In this document: piece after piece, positions 18,114-26,675 of the stretch
How the letters are laid out: each line of letters starts with the position of its first letter
How positions within the stretch are numbered: the first letter of the stretch is position 1
Assembly (NCBI GenBank): GCA_965216025.1
Contig: CBDCEX010000018.1
Span: 992,001 to 1,056,000, forward strand
DNA length: 64,000 nucleotides
Source of the DNA: JADFQT01 sp965216025
GTDB lineage: Bacteria > Chloroflexota > Dehalococcoidia > Lucifugimonadales > UBA3495
Direction of reading: 5' to 3'
The notes under the pieces: model-generated
The model's database searches: none
Told to the model about the DNA's origin: nothing
What the model saw: the letters and a program-made list of their open reading frames with translations, nothing else
Translations under genes and position numbers: made by a program

Positions 18114-19004
18114 TTAGGTGATGCGCCGGTATTTGAGCAGCCGCTGTCCCTCCAGGTTGCGGTTGACGTACATGTCGCCATGGGAGTCCAGCCAGAGCGC
18201 ATGGGCGCCAGTGCCTGGTTCAGCCTCAGTGGGAGCCGACCAACGGGTTAGCAACTGTCCATCTAAGGTCACAATGCTCACGAAAGCATCTAGTTCAACC
18301 ACGTACATGGTATTTTCTGAATCTACGTAGATGTCGCAGGGACGGGCAAAGTCGGTCCACTGATCCAGGAAAGTCCCGTCGGCAGAGAATATCTGGATAC
18401 GATTATTTTCCCGGTCAGCCACGAACACCCGCCCATCGGTGTGGACCCACACCCCATGAGGGACGTGAAACTCGCCCGGAGCCGTTTTGCCGGGCGACCC
18501 CCAGGAGAAGAGCAGCTCACCAGCGGCGGAAAACTTGTGGACCCGGGCATTGCCGTAGCCGTCGGAGATGTACATATCGCCCTGCGGATCCAACCACACA
18601 TCGGTGGGACGGTTAAAGGGCCCCGCAGCCCGCACGGCGGGGTCGCTGGTGTTGCCAGACCAGCCGGTGTCTGAGGGTTGGTCACGGGTGCCTAGGGTCA
18701 ACAGTAGATTCCCTTCCCGAGTGTATTTCAGCACCACGTGATTATTCTTTACTGGCAAATATAGGTTTTCCTCCGCGTCGATAAACATGCCATGGGCGTC
18801 GGTCAAGACCCCCTCGCCCCACGAGGTCAGATAGTTGCCGTCCCGGTCCACGACAATCAGCGGATGGTCACTTCGGTTAAAAAGATAAACCCGATCCTGG
18901 GAATCAGTGACTATGGCGGTCTGGCCCAATACCCAGCCGTCGGGCAGTTTCAACCAGTTTTCTACCAACTCATACGTGTGTTTACCGGCGCCAACTGTAA
19001 CCAT
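18114..19004 (-). CDS. NHL-repeat beta-propeller protein
   Basis: A 296-residue protein of successive NHL-type blades (LTDAHGMFIDAEENLYLPV; FNRPTDVWLDPQGDMYISDGYGNARVHKFSA; FHVPHGVWVHTDGRVFVADRENNRIQIFSADG; CDIYVDSENTMYVVE; HALWLDSHGDMYVN). It resembles the lyase domain of peptidyl-alpha-hydroxyglycine amidating lyase and bacterial 6-bladed propeller proteins, but no catalytic assignment is possible. The internal ATG at 19004 is preferred over an upstream start because GGGAGGGTTAG precedes it and the upstream extension overlaps the preceding gene. It lies 49 bp downstream of the luciferase-like gene, so is probably cotranscribed. Confidence 0.85.
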   Translation of the reverse strand: MVTVGAGKHTYELVENWLKLPDGWVLGQTAIVTDSQDRVYLFNRSDHPLIVVDRDGNYLTSWGEGVLTDAHGMFIDAEENLYLPVKNNHVVLKYTREGNLLLTLGTRDQPSDTGWSGNTSDPAVRAAGPFNRPTDVWLDPQGDMYISDGYGNARVHKFSAAGELLFSWGSPGKTAPGEFHVPHGVWVHTDGRVFVADRENNRIQIFSADGTFLDQWTDFARPCDIYVDSENTMYVVELDAFVSIVTLDGQLLTRWSAPTEAEPGTGAHALWLDSHGDMYVNRNLEGQRLLKYRRIT

Positions 19005-19053
19005 GATACTAACCCTCCCTATCAAATTTTCTTTACATCGCCCGGAGGCGCTC

Positions 19054-20139
19054 CTAGTCAGGCACCAGGTCCGCAACCCTGGGCATCACCTCTTCTGCCA
19101 AGAGGCGAGTGGATTTCTCCCATCCCTCCTGGTTCTGCCAGTGATCGTATACCAGCACCAGAAGCCCTCCGAAGCCACCCACATTTTCATACAGGCGGCG
19201 TATCTTGGCAGCGACCGTCTCGGGTGAGCCAATTAGCCACATGTGGTCCGCCATGTATTCCGGTGTCACATCTTCGTCCGGAATTTCTGGGTCGTCCTTG
19301 AAAACGTGCACCAGGTCGAATTCCTTGAAGATTCGAAGCAGGTAATCTCTCCAGACCCTGGCCGTCATGCCCCCTACCGCCGCGGCACGGGCTTCCTCAT
19401 CGGTGTCGGCCACATACACGTCTCGAACCAGCCGCCATTCCTTGCGGGAGGGAGTCCTACCGGATTTCTGAGCTCCTTCCTCTATCGCCTCCCAGTGACT
19501 GCGGCAGTAATCGGTGTTTAGGGCTAGGCTCATGGGGATGAATCCTTTTTCGCCCGCGAGCACCAACGTCGGTGACCGGTAGCTGGCCGATGCCACCGCA
19601 ATGGGAGGATGGGGCTTTTGAAAGGGAGTGAGAAAGTAGTGGAGCATATCGAACATAGTTTCAGGGATGTTGACATTCCAGAATTCGCCCCGGTACTCAA
19701 AGGGTCCCTGGTTTTCCCATATCTTCAAGATGATTTCCAGGGACTCCCGGGTCATCTCCCGGTGCTGACCATTGTTGCCATCCACGTCGAACAAAGCCCA
19801 GTCACTGGGCAGGCCACTGGAGCCAATGCCGAACATGAATCGTCCCTGGGCTATATGGTCCAGGTAGGCGATGCGGTGGGCTAACTCGGCCGGGTGGTGG
19901 TAGGGAAGAAGATGGACTCCCGAGCCTAGTTTAATGCTCTTGGTCCGTTGCAATGCCTGGGCAATCATCAGGTCCGGGGCCGGGATCGGCTCCCACGGGG
20001 CGGTGAAATGCTCTCCAATCCAGGCTTCGTCATATCCCAGCTGGTCGGCCAACTCCAGGTAGTTCAAGTCCCACTGGTGGGCATCGTAGATGTTCCGTTC
20101 CGGAGGATGGGATGGCATCATAAAAAGGCCAAGCTTCAT
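19054..20139 (-). CDS. LLM-class flavin-dependent monooxygenase
   Basis: A 361-residue luciferase-like protein. It has MKLGLFMMPSHPPERN at the N-terminus, LADQLGYDEAWIGEHFTAPWEPIPAPDLMIAQAL, SIKLGSGVHLLPYHHPAELAHRIAYLDHIAQGRFMFGIGSSGLPSDW, and the C-terminal substrate-loop block LIGSPETVAAKIRRLYENVGGFGGLLVLVYDHW. It is related to LadA/limonene-monooxygenase-like flavin enzymes, with unknown substrate. AAGGAGG lies six bases before ATG. It sits in an apparent operon with the frameshifted paralogue upstream (51 bp gap) and the NHL protein downstream. Confidence 0.9.
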   Translation of the reverse strand: MKLGLFMMPSHPPERNIYDAHQWDLNYLELADQLGYDEAWIGEHFTAPWEPIPAPDLMIAQALQRTKSIKLGSGVHLLPYHHPAELAHRIAYLDHIAQGRFMFGIGSSGLPSDWALFDVDGNNGQHREMTRESLEIILKIWENQGPFEYRGEFWNVNIPETMFDMLHYFLTPFQKPHPPIAVASASYRSPTLVLAGEKGFIPMSLALNTDYCRSHWEAIEEGAQKSGRTPSRKEWRLVRDVYVADTDEEARAAAVGGMTARVWRDYLLRIFKEFDLVHVFKDDPEIPDEDVTPEYMADHMWLIGSPETVAAKIRRLYENVGGFGGLLVLVYDHWQNQEGWEKSTRLLAEEVMPRVADLVPD

Positions 20140-20190
20140 GGTTCCTCCTTCATTCCTGCCAGATATTGCTTACGCGAACTGGCTGCCTCA

Positions 20191-21205
20191 TCACAGGTCA
20201 TGCACGGCGGGCAGAATCTCCTTGCCCACCAGCTCAATGTGTTCCAACACTTCTTTCTGGGACATCCCTGGATAGAACAGGCGGAGGGAAATGTGAGTGA
20301 ATCCCAATTCCCGGTAGCGGCCAATCTGCTCCACACACTCCTGCGGGCTGCCAACGATAAATGTGTCGTCCATCAGACCTTCCAGGTCTCCGGTCATCTT
20401 GTTGGACAGTTCTTCATCAGTGCCCTGAAACCCATGCTGACTGTACACCCGGTATTTGGTCTCAAAGCCGCGCCTGGCCCTTTCTAAAGCCTCCTCTCGG
20501 CTATCCCCGCAGAAAAACTACCCGCACGATTACCATGTCCTCCGGCCTGGAACGGCCGTGCTCTTCCAGCGTCTGTTGGTACAGGTCGATTTGCCGCCGG
20601 ATAGTCTCAAAAGGCTGGGCTGGCCCGACGAACATGGTGTGACCCTCTCGTGCCACCCGGCGGACTGCTGGGTCGCTCATGGCCGCCAGCCAAATCTTGG
20701 GATGGGGTTGCTGGTAAGGTCTGGCGGTGGGGCGGGCATTGGTTACATGGAAAAAGCGACCGTGATGAGTAACTTCCTCCTCCGTCCACAGGCGAACCAT
20801 AAGCTCCAAAGCTTCGGAGCTACGGGCGGCTCGGTGGGCCAGCCGGGTGCCGAATGCCTCGCTCTCTTCGGGCCGGTACCCCAGGCCTAATCCCAGGATG
20901 AAGCGTCCCTCGGCGATGTGGTCCAGAGTGGCCACCTGCTCGGCCACATCCACCGGGTTAAGCAAAGGCAGTAGCAACACCGAAGTCGCTAGCTTCATGT
21001 TTCCCGGCTCCGCTGCCAGCCGGGATAGTATCAGGAAGGGTTGAAAATGTTGGAAGGGGTCGATTAGGTAATGATGCGCCCAGCAATAGATGTCGAATCC
21101 GGCGTCTCGGGACGCCCGAAATTGCTCCAAATGTTCTTGCCACTGTTGTTGCGGGGCTACGGTGTTCCTCAACACCACCTGGCCCACTTGGTATCCGACC
21201 TCCAT
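20191..21205 (-). pseudogene. LLM-class flavin-dependent monooxygenase, single frameshift
   Basis: Two frames join to give one ~337-residue luciferase-like enzyme. The N-terminal 234 codons (21205 to about 20515) run from MEVGYQVGQVVL through LLLPLLNPVDVAEQVATLDHIAEGRFILGLGLGYRPEE and PYQQPHPKIWLAAMSDPAVRRV. The C-terminal part (to 20191) has EEALERARRGFETKYRVYSQHGFQG and FIVGSPQECVEQIGRYRELGF. The shift falls at a run of five A (20513-20517; T on the coding strand), where a one-base change restores F-C-G-D-S-R-E-E. It could be a mutation, a sequencing error at the homopolymer, or slippage. GGGAGA precedes the start codon. Confidence 0.8.
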
Positions 21206-21263
21206 AGGGATCTCCCTTTTTACTAAATGCCGATAGTTGGTAAAGCCTTAACGATTCTTGAGA

Positions 21264-21504
21264 CTAAACCAAAGCCAAAGTGGAATCTACATCGACACCG
21301 GATTGGGCAGCGCTGCCAACACCGTCATTCCGGCGCACGCCGGAATCCAGGAAACAGTGCAAAATGTACTTTCCTGGACACCGGCTTACGCCGGTGCGAC
21401 GAAGGATTTTGCTCCTTCATGTTGCCCGAACTAACACACTGCCGATTGCCGAAGCAGACTCCGGGGTTTAGCTGAATGTAATTTTCACCTTGGTATCAGT
21501 TTAG
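21264..21504. repeat. MITE-like dispersed repeat, copy B (complete, about 241 bp)
   Basis: This is the best copy. The left end CTAAACCAAAGCCAAAGTG and the right end, read inward, CTAAACTGATACCAAGGTG form an imperfect 19-bp terminal inverted repeat (14 of 19 positions agree). Inside are ATTCCGGC-GCAC-GCCGGAAT and ACACCGGC-TTAC-GCCGGTGC. There is no open frame, so it is a non-autonomous element. It occupies most of the gap between two luciferase-like genes; the remainder of 21206-21565 shows nothing else. Confidence 0.82.
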
Positions 21505-21565
21505 GATTGGCCCCCAAAGGGGAATCCAAATTAATGGTACGGCGTTGCAATGCCCGATGCTAATT

Positions 21566-22465
21566 TTAGGCTTCTATTCTAGGCTTTACTTCGGTCACGA
21601 ACCGTTCCATCGCACGGAATCGGTCCGAGAAGCTATCGCCCGCCACCTCCATGCTGATGTGGCTCACGCCAATCTCCCCATACTGCTGCACGTCCGCGAT
21701 GATGTCCTCGGTTGTCCCGCTGAGCGGAGCCCTATAGTTGGTCCGAGAGCTACCGGAGAAGTTCAGCGTGCCACGAAAGGAAAGCTCCGGGGGCGTCTCC
21801 CGACCCAGCGAGGCTGAATACTCACGCATATGGTCGACGCGTTTAGCTACCTGCTCGGGAGGAAGTTGGGAAGGATACCAGGCGTCACCATAACGGACAG
21901 CCCGGCGAACACCCCGGCGGCTTCTACCACCTACCCAAATGGGTGGATGGGGCTTCTGGACCGGCATGGGCGAAAAGGTGACATCCGAAAGCTGAAAATA
22001 CTCCCCTTCGAATGTAGGCGTGGGGTTGGTCCATAACTCCTTGAGCAGTTGCAGATATTCGTCGCTTACCACGCCCCGGTCGGCGAAAGGTGCATTGAGA
22101 GCTCGGAATTCTCCTTCCATCCAGCCAATAGCCGCGCCAAAGATAACCCTCCCCTTAGAAAGTACGTCGGCGGTGGCAATGGCCTTGGCCAAAATGATGG
22201 GGTTGCGATAAGGCAGAATTATCACGCTGGTGCCGATGCTAACCCGGTTGGTAACGGCTCCGAGGTGGGTTAGTAGACTCAGCGGTTCCAGCATATCATG
22301 CCGGTAGACTATGTCAGGCCGGTCGGGGATTTCGTGAGGAACAATGATATGGTCCGTCACCCACACCGAATCGAAGCCCATCTCCTCAGCCTTAACCGCC
22401 ATGTCCGTTAGGTTATCCACATCCAGAGGTATTCCGTAGTGGGGGATGCACACTCCAAATTTCAT
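21566..22465 (-). CDS. LLM-class F420/flavin-dependent oxidoreductase
   Basis: A 299-residue luciferase-like protein close to the TIGR03619-type F420-dependent group in its pattern: MKFGVCIPHYGIPLDV, AEEMGFDSVWVTDHIIVPHEI, RVSIGTSVIILPYRNPIILAKAIATADVLSKGRVIFGAAIGWMEGEFRAL, and MPVQKPHPPIWVGGRSRRGVRRAVRYGDAWYP. F420 versus FMN use cannot be settled from sequence alone. AAGGAG lies upstream of ATG. It is on the same strand as the downstream operon but separated from it by the complete MITE-like repeat. Confidence 0.9.
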   Translation of the reverse strand: MKFGVCIPHYGIPLDVDNLTDMAVKAEEMGFDSVWVTDHIIVPHEIPDRPDIVYRHDMLEPLSLLTHLGAVTNRVSIGTSVIILPYRNPIILAKAIATADVLSKGRVIFGAAIGWMEGEFRALNAPFADRGVVSDEYLQLLKELWTNPTPTFEGEYFQLSDVTFSPMPVQKPHPPIWVGGRSRRGVRRAVRYGDAWYPSQLPPEQVAKRVDHMREYSASLGRETPPELSFRGTLNFSGSSRTNYRAPLSGTTEDIIADVQQYGEIGVSHISMEVAGDSFSDRFRAMERFVTEVKPRIEA

Positions 22466-22577
22466 TTTGCGGTTCTCCTTGCTGAAAGGTAAGAGTTGGA
22501 AATCATCTGCACCCGGCCTACGGCACTCGTTAAGGCCAGGGGCAGATAGGTCCGGTGGGGTAATGATACTCCGAAAC

Positions 22578-22723
22578 CGTTGTAAAAAAGGTTGACTTTG
22601 GTAACAAGACCACGATCAGCCTTTCCTGTGACGCTCCCCGAAAGGGGGAAGCCCCGCCGCCCCAACAGTGCAAGGCGGCTCCGCCCGGGAATCTCACCCG
22701 GGAACACCGAGCTGATCACCCGC
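22578..22723 (-). ncRNA. candidate omega-RNA (reRNA) scaffold, IS607 copy 1
   Basis: The sequence between the tnpB stop and the element's right end is conserved in both copies and rich in inverted repeats: CCCGGGTGAGATTCCCGGG, GGCGGAGCCGCC, and CCCCCTTTCGGGG on the minus strand. TnpB nucleases use an RNA from exactly this position, with the guide taken from the flank beyond the element. Here the guide would be read from the sequence just below 22578. Inferred from position and structure. Confidence 0.5.
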
Positions 22724-24285
22724 TCAAGCCACCACCCGGGTCGAAGCCCGGTTGACAGCCTGAACCGGATTGGGGTTGCCTCGCGACCTCCCCAGCCGGT
22801 GCTGCGCTGCCAGCGCCAGTCTCAGCTGACCCGATACTGCTCCCCAGTGCGTCCACACGTGCTTCACTCTCTTCCTCACGGGTACTGTGAAGGCGATATG
22901 TACGCCATTGCCGGCGGGACAGACCCGCCGGCGGGGGATGCGCTCCGAGCAGCCGAGCAAACGACGGGCCAGCACCAGGGCCGCAGCCTGGTGCACCGTC
23001 AGCCCGTATCGCTCCATGAACTTCACCCGGCCGACCACCGAACTGAAGGCCGGGTTGACCTGATGGACCTCCACTCCCTGCCGACAGCCCCGGGAGAGGA
23101 AGTACGCCTTGACCTTGCCGTAGCTGAAACTGGACAGCATCCGGCTGTATCTGCGGGACTCTCCCTCCAGAGCGGCCTTCTTCTGCCGGAAGTCCAGCTT
23201 CTCAATGACAATGGGCTTGACAGCCTCTCTGGCATATTCCACAATACTGGACACCGCATCGCCGATGAGAGCCTCCGACTGATGCCTCGACTTCCCGTAG
23301 GTCACCAACGGCACCCGCCAGGAACGCAGCCAGTTGCCCGAGGCGTCGGCCTCCGCAACAGCCAGATGGTCAGCGTTCAGATCCACCCCGATGACCCCGT
23401 GCCTCCGGTCGGTAACCACGGGTACCTCAGCCATCTCGGTGCTTACCAACACCCGCCAGCCCTTACTGTCCCGCTTGAACCGGTAGCTCAGCGCCTGGCC
23501 CAGACCGGTGGCTCTCGCCGCCTTCTCCCCGTGCCGGCGCCGGTAAGCCCAGTACTCGGCATTGCTCCCCAGCGCCGCCAGCACCCGCTCGTGGCCGTAG
23601 GTGAACTTCACACTCTCGATCACCAGATATTTGCCATGCTCCCCGGCCAGGCAATCCGGCATCCGGAGCCGCAGGGCCAGTGAGCCATCGTCAGCAATCG
23701 CCGCCACAGCTGGCAGCCCCCGGTCTCATCCCGGCTCCCCAGCACGAAGAACTCACCGCTGCGGGCATCCTGCCAATCGGCCAGCCACTCCTCATGACTG
23801 GCATACCCGTTGGCCTCCAAGTGATGCTGCTTCCGCCACAGCCGCCTGGACCCGAAACAAAGCCGTACTCGCCCTGCCGCGATATCGGCTTCCAATCCGG
23901 CCAGCCCGGATTGCAGGTTGGCCAGCCGGCGCCGCTTCTGATGGACCTGCTGCCACCGGCCCTCCTCTCCAGCATCGGATATCTGACGCTCCGCCCGGGC
24001 TATGCGGCGCTGCAAGATATCCCGGTGCAGCTTCTGAGCCTCCCGGACCGAAGCAATTTTGCCCTCCAGGGACACCCTCACCCCATTGAACATCCGCGCC
24101 GGGATCTCGTGATCCTTCACGTACGCGCGCTTCAGAGACGTCGCCGGCCGTCCCGCCCTGACCTCGGCAAACAGCTTCCGCTGCATCCTGCCATACAGCT
24201 CACCGTAGGCCGACAATGCGGCGTCGCCAGCCGCCCGGTCCATGCCGCGAAAAACGGTGACGCGGGTCTGATAGGTGCCGATCAT
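22724..24285 (-). pseudogene. tnpB: TnpB-like RNA-guided nuclease gene, 4-bp deletion (IS607 copy 1)
   Basis: Compared with the intact 521-residue copy at 50273-51838, this gene lacks four bases in a CA repeat (copy 1 GCCACAGCTGG, copy 2 GCCACACACAGCTGG, near 23705). It is therefore split into an N-terminal 24285-23620 frame and a C-terminal 23707-22724 frame. The C-terminal part keeps the RuvC-I motif GVIGVDLNADHLAVAEAD and RuvC-II IVIEKLDF. The gene overlaps tnpA by an ATGA junction. A full-length product is not expected unless frameshifting occurs. Confidence 0.88.
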
Positions 24286-24875
24286 GAGTCATTCCGGGCC
24301 GCCGCCACGGCCCGTTCCGCCCGGCGCCGCGCCGACCGTCTCCCATACAGGCGGGCGCACAGCGAAGTCATCACCTCGGTGACGTCCCGCACCAGGTCAT
24401 CCTCAACTTCTCCATCCTCCACCACCAGGACCCGGGCGCCCCGCCCGGCCAGCGCCGCCTCCACGTATTCAAAGCCGAAACGGCAAAGCCGCTCCCGATG
24501 CTCCACTATTATCATTCCGACAGTGGGATCCCCCACGATGCGGCGCAACTGACGCCGGTTCCCTTTCAGCCCGGAGCCAATCTCCTTGACGACCTCATCG
24601 GGACGATACCCCTGCTGGGTGGCCCACTCAACCACCCGGCCGACCTGCCGGCCCAGGTCCTCCCGCTGGTCCCCGGAGGAGACCCGGGCGTATACCACGC
24701 AGCGGGCATCATTGCCGGGAGGCACCACAACGTAGTAACGCCCGTTGGGGAGTTGCTCGATTTGGAGTTCCGGGGGCAGCTTCCCGGTATGGTGCAGGCG
24801 GGAAGTTGTGGCCTTGTCGAAACCGTAGAGGCGGCCCCAGGCCGTCAGGCTGATGCGGCGACTTACTACATCCAT
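24282..24875 (-). CDS. tnpA: IS607-family serine recombinase TnpA
   Basis: A 197-residue IS607-type transposase. The N-terminal ~55 residues form a MerR-like helix-turn-helix (RISLTAWGRLYGFDKATTSRLHHTGKLPPE). The serine-recombinase catalytic domain follows: CVVYARVSSGDQREDLGRQ with the catalytic Ser of ARVSS, GSGLKGNRRQLRRI, VGMIIVEHRERLCRFGFEYVE and the C-terminal helix. IS607 puts the DNA-binding domain first, as here. It overlaps the tnpB start by four bases (ATGA), so the two are translationally coupled. The gene is intact, unlike its counterpart in copy 2. Confidence 0.92.
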   Translation of the reverse strand: MDVVSRRISLTAWGRLYGFDKATTSRLHHTGKLPPELQIEQLPNGRYYVVVPPGNDARCVVYARVSSGDQREDLGRQVGRVVEWATQQGYRPDEVVKEIGSGLKGNRRQLRRIVGDPTVGMIIVEHRERLCRFGFEYVEAALAGRGARVLVVEDGEVEDDLVRDVTEVMTSLCARLYGRRSARRRAERAVAAARNDS

Positions 24876-24914
24876 AATAGACCATTATATACTATAACCC
24901 CAACTGTTGCCAAC

Positions 24915-25248
24915 CCTTGTTCCATCCCCATCGGCAGCTGGCCAGGCGGTCGCGGGACTTCCAGGTTTGGGCGGCACCAAGGGGTAGAGCCACCCGCCCA
25001 CCCAGGGAGCGATGGAGCAATAGGGAACCGCGGCGCTCCAGGTGTTGGGCCCCGCGTGGTTGCACCCGAGGGCGGCATCTTACCCCCTTAAACTGGGGAG
25101 GTGTCCTAGCTGCTCCAACCAAGGGGCTTCGACTACCAATAGCCTTGACCGGTAGCCTTGCCTCAATCCATATCTAGAAGTATTATCACATCGGTTCTTA
25201 GTCTACCCACCTGAAAAGAGCACGCGCTGTTCAGGGGAGGCATTCACC
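24915..25248. other. intergenic region upstream of the TRAP transporter genes
   Basis: There is no gene in this 334-base gap. The only items of note are AGGGGAGG, the ribosome binding site just before dctP, and a weak TTGACC (about 25144) with CATATC 18 bases downstream as a possible promoter. The first part is right flank of the IS607 element and shows no interrupted gene that I can recognise. Confidence 0.4.
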
Positions 25249-26373
25249 ATGAGAAAATTCCTGTTTTCAGGCTTCATTGGGCTCTTGGCGCTGATGCTGG
25301 CGGCCTGTGGTTCGACCGCAGCAGAGCCGAAAACCCAGTCCTCGTCCGCTTCCAGCTCTGGAGACAGCCAGCTTGCTACCACCGGCCAGAGTTACAAGTT
25401 CCAGTTCGCATGTATCAGCCGTACCCTGGACCCCTGCATACTGCTAACTCAGGCAGGCGGATTTGTTGACCGGGTGTCGGAGCGCACCAACGGCCAAGTG
25501 GAAATACAGATTTCCTCCTTCCCGGAGTTGGGACTAGCCGGACCGGATACCCTACGGTTGGTGGAGAGCGGCACCCTGGACTTCGGCGAGATATACTCCG
25601 GGTACGTCGGAGGCGATTTGCCCATCATAGACATGGCTAACCTTTGGGGTTTGATTCCCAACAACGAGACCAATCTTCAGATCATCGACGCTGTCAGAGA
25701 AGATATGCATCGGATCATTAGTGAAAGATCTGGCGGCAAGGTTATCGGAGAGAGCTACTATCCCAACAACTATTACTTCGCTAAAAAGCCCCTTCGTACC
25801 CGAGATGACTTCCAAGGGCTGAAAACCCGAAGCCATAGCACCGTCTTGGGAGACCTGATTGACGGAATGGGGGCAGAAGCACAGTTTGTGGCTCTCTCCG
25901 AAGTATACACCGCCTTGGAGCGGGGCATCATTGACGCTGCGGTTTCCTGTGGTACTTGCGGCTCGGGATTACGCTGGCACGAAGTTAGCGATTACCTGGT
26001 AGGCCCGGTAATAGCCTTGGGTGTGACTTATTTGACCATGAACCAGAAAAGATGGGATGCGATTCCGGCCGACCTCCAGGCTATTATTCTGGAGGAGGCC
26101 GCCAAGCACACGGGGGAGAACCGTAGGTTAGTCACCACCGAGTGGTCCATCAAAGGGGTTGATGAGAACGTGGCGGCAGGGATGGAGTACATCGAATTTA
26201 CCCCGGAGCTGAAAGACGCCCTCCGGCAAGCCTCCCTCACCAAAGTTTTGCCCAACTGGGTGGAGCGCACGGGAGGTCCGGACTCAGAAGCGGTGCGAAT
26301 ATACAATGAAAAGGTTGCGCCGATACTAAAAGTCCGAGTTAATGCTGAGGGCCAGGCGGAAGAAATCCAGTAA
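25249..26373 (+). CDS. dctP: TRAP transporter substrate-binding lipoprotein, DctP family
   Basis: A 374-residue periplasmic or surface binding protein. The N-terminus is a lipoprotein signal peptide (MRKFLFSGFIGLLALMLAAC, lipobox Cys20), followed by a Ser/Ala-rich linker. The mature part has DctP-family blocks: QIQISSFPELG-like strand, GTLDFGEIYSGYVGGDLPIIDMAN, KKPLRTRDDFQGLKTRSHSTVLGDLIDGMGAEAQFVALSEVYTALERGIIDAAV, and LTMNQKRWDAIPADLQAIILEEA. It binds an organic acid or similar solute and delivers it to DctQM. AGGGGAGG supports the ATG. A MITE-like repeat follows immediately after the stop codon, between dctP and dctQ. Confidence 0.92.
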   Translation: MRKFLFSGFIGLLALMLAACGSTAAEPKTQSSSASSSGDSQLATTGQSYKFQFACISRTLDPCILLTQAGGFVDRVSERTNGQVEIQISSFPELGLAGPDTLRLVESGTLDFGEIYSGYVGGDLPIIDMANLWGLIPNNETNLQIIDAVREDMHRIISERSGGKVIGESYYPNNYYFAKKPLRTRDDFQGLKTRSHSTVLGDLIDGMGAEAQFVALSEVYTALERGIIDAAVSCGTCGSGLRWHEVSDYLVGPVIALGVTYLTMNQKRWDAIPADLQAIILEEAAKHTGENRRLVTTEWSIKGVDENVAAGMEYIEFTPELKDALRQASLTKVLPNWVERTGGPDSEAVRIYNEKVAPILKVRVNAEGQAEEIQ

Positions 26374-26375
26374 GA

Positions 26376-26562
26376 AACACCGCCATTCCGGCGAACGCCG
26401 GAATCCATGGAACAGCGCAGCATGGACTTTCCTGGGCACCGGCTTACGCCGGTGTGACGAAGAATTTTGCTCCTTCAGGTTGCGCAAACTAACCCGCTGC
26501 CGATTGCCGAAGCAGGCTCTTGGGTTTAGCTGAAGGTAGTTTTCAACTTGGTATTAGTTTAA
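26376..26562. repeat. MITE-like dispersed repeat, copy C (left end truncated), inside the TRAP operon
   Basis: About 187 bp matching copy B, with ATTCCGGC-GAAC-GCCGGAAT, CACCGGC-TTAC-GCCGGTG and the right end ending TATTAGTTTA. It starts within a few bases of the dctP stop and occupies most of the gap before dctQ. The paired hairpins could terminate or stabilise the dctP transcript. The remainder of 26374-26675 has nothing else. Confidence 0.8.
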
Positions 26563-26675
26563 TATGCCGGTGGTCATAGTTTAAGGGAAATCACCCTACC
26601 ATCCACAGGAGAGAGCTGCCAGGACCATCACTCGCCCTCCGCCTACTGACCATCCTTCGAGCGGTTTCCAGGTTC

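Larger units (their letters stand above)
22578..24914 (-). mobile_element. IS607-family element, copy 1, about 2.34 kb, tnpB frameshifted
   Basis: Boundaries come from comparison with copy 2 (50127-52584): identity starts at CGTTGTAAAAAAGG and ends at GTTGCCAAC. The flanks join as AAC|CC, that is a GG on the element's own strand, consistent with IS607-type insertion at GG without target duplication. It carries a serine-recombinase tnpA and a tnpB, and a structured ~146-bp right end. The element appears non-functional for TnpB because of a 4-bp deletion, but tnpA is intact. Confidence 0.88.

Noticed and set aside
22592..23683. Long plus-strand frame (363 codons) opposite tnpB, repeated at 50141-51232
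   Set aside because: It is the antisense shadow of tnpB in a GC-rich gene, Pro/His/Arg-rich, with no ribosome binding site or family resemblance.
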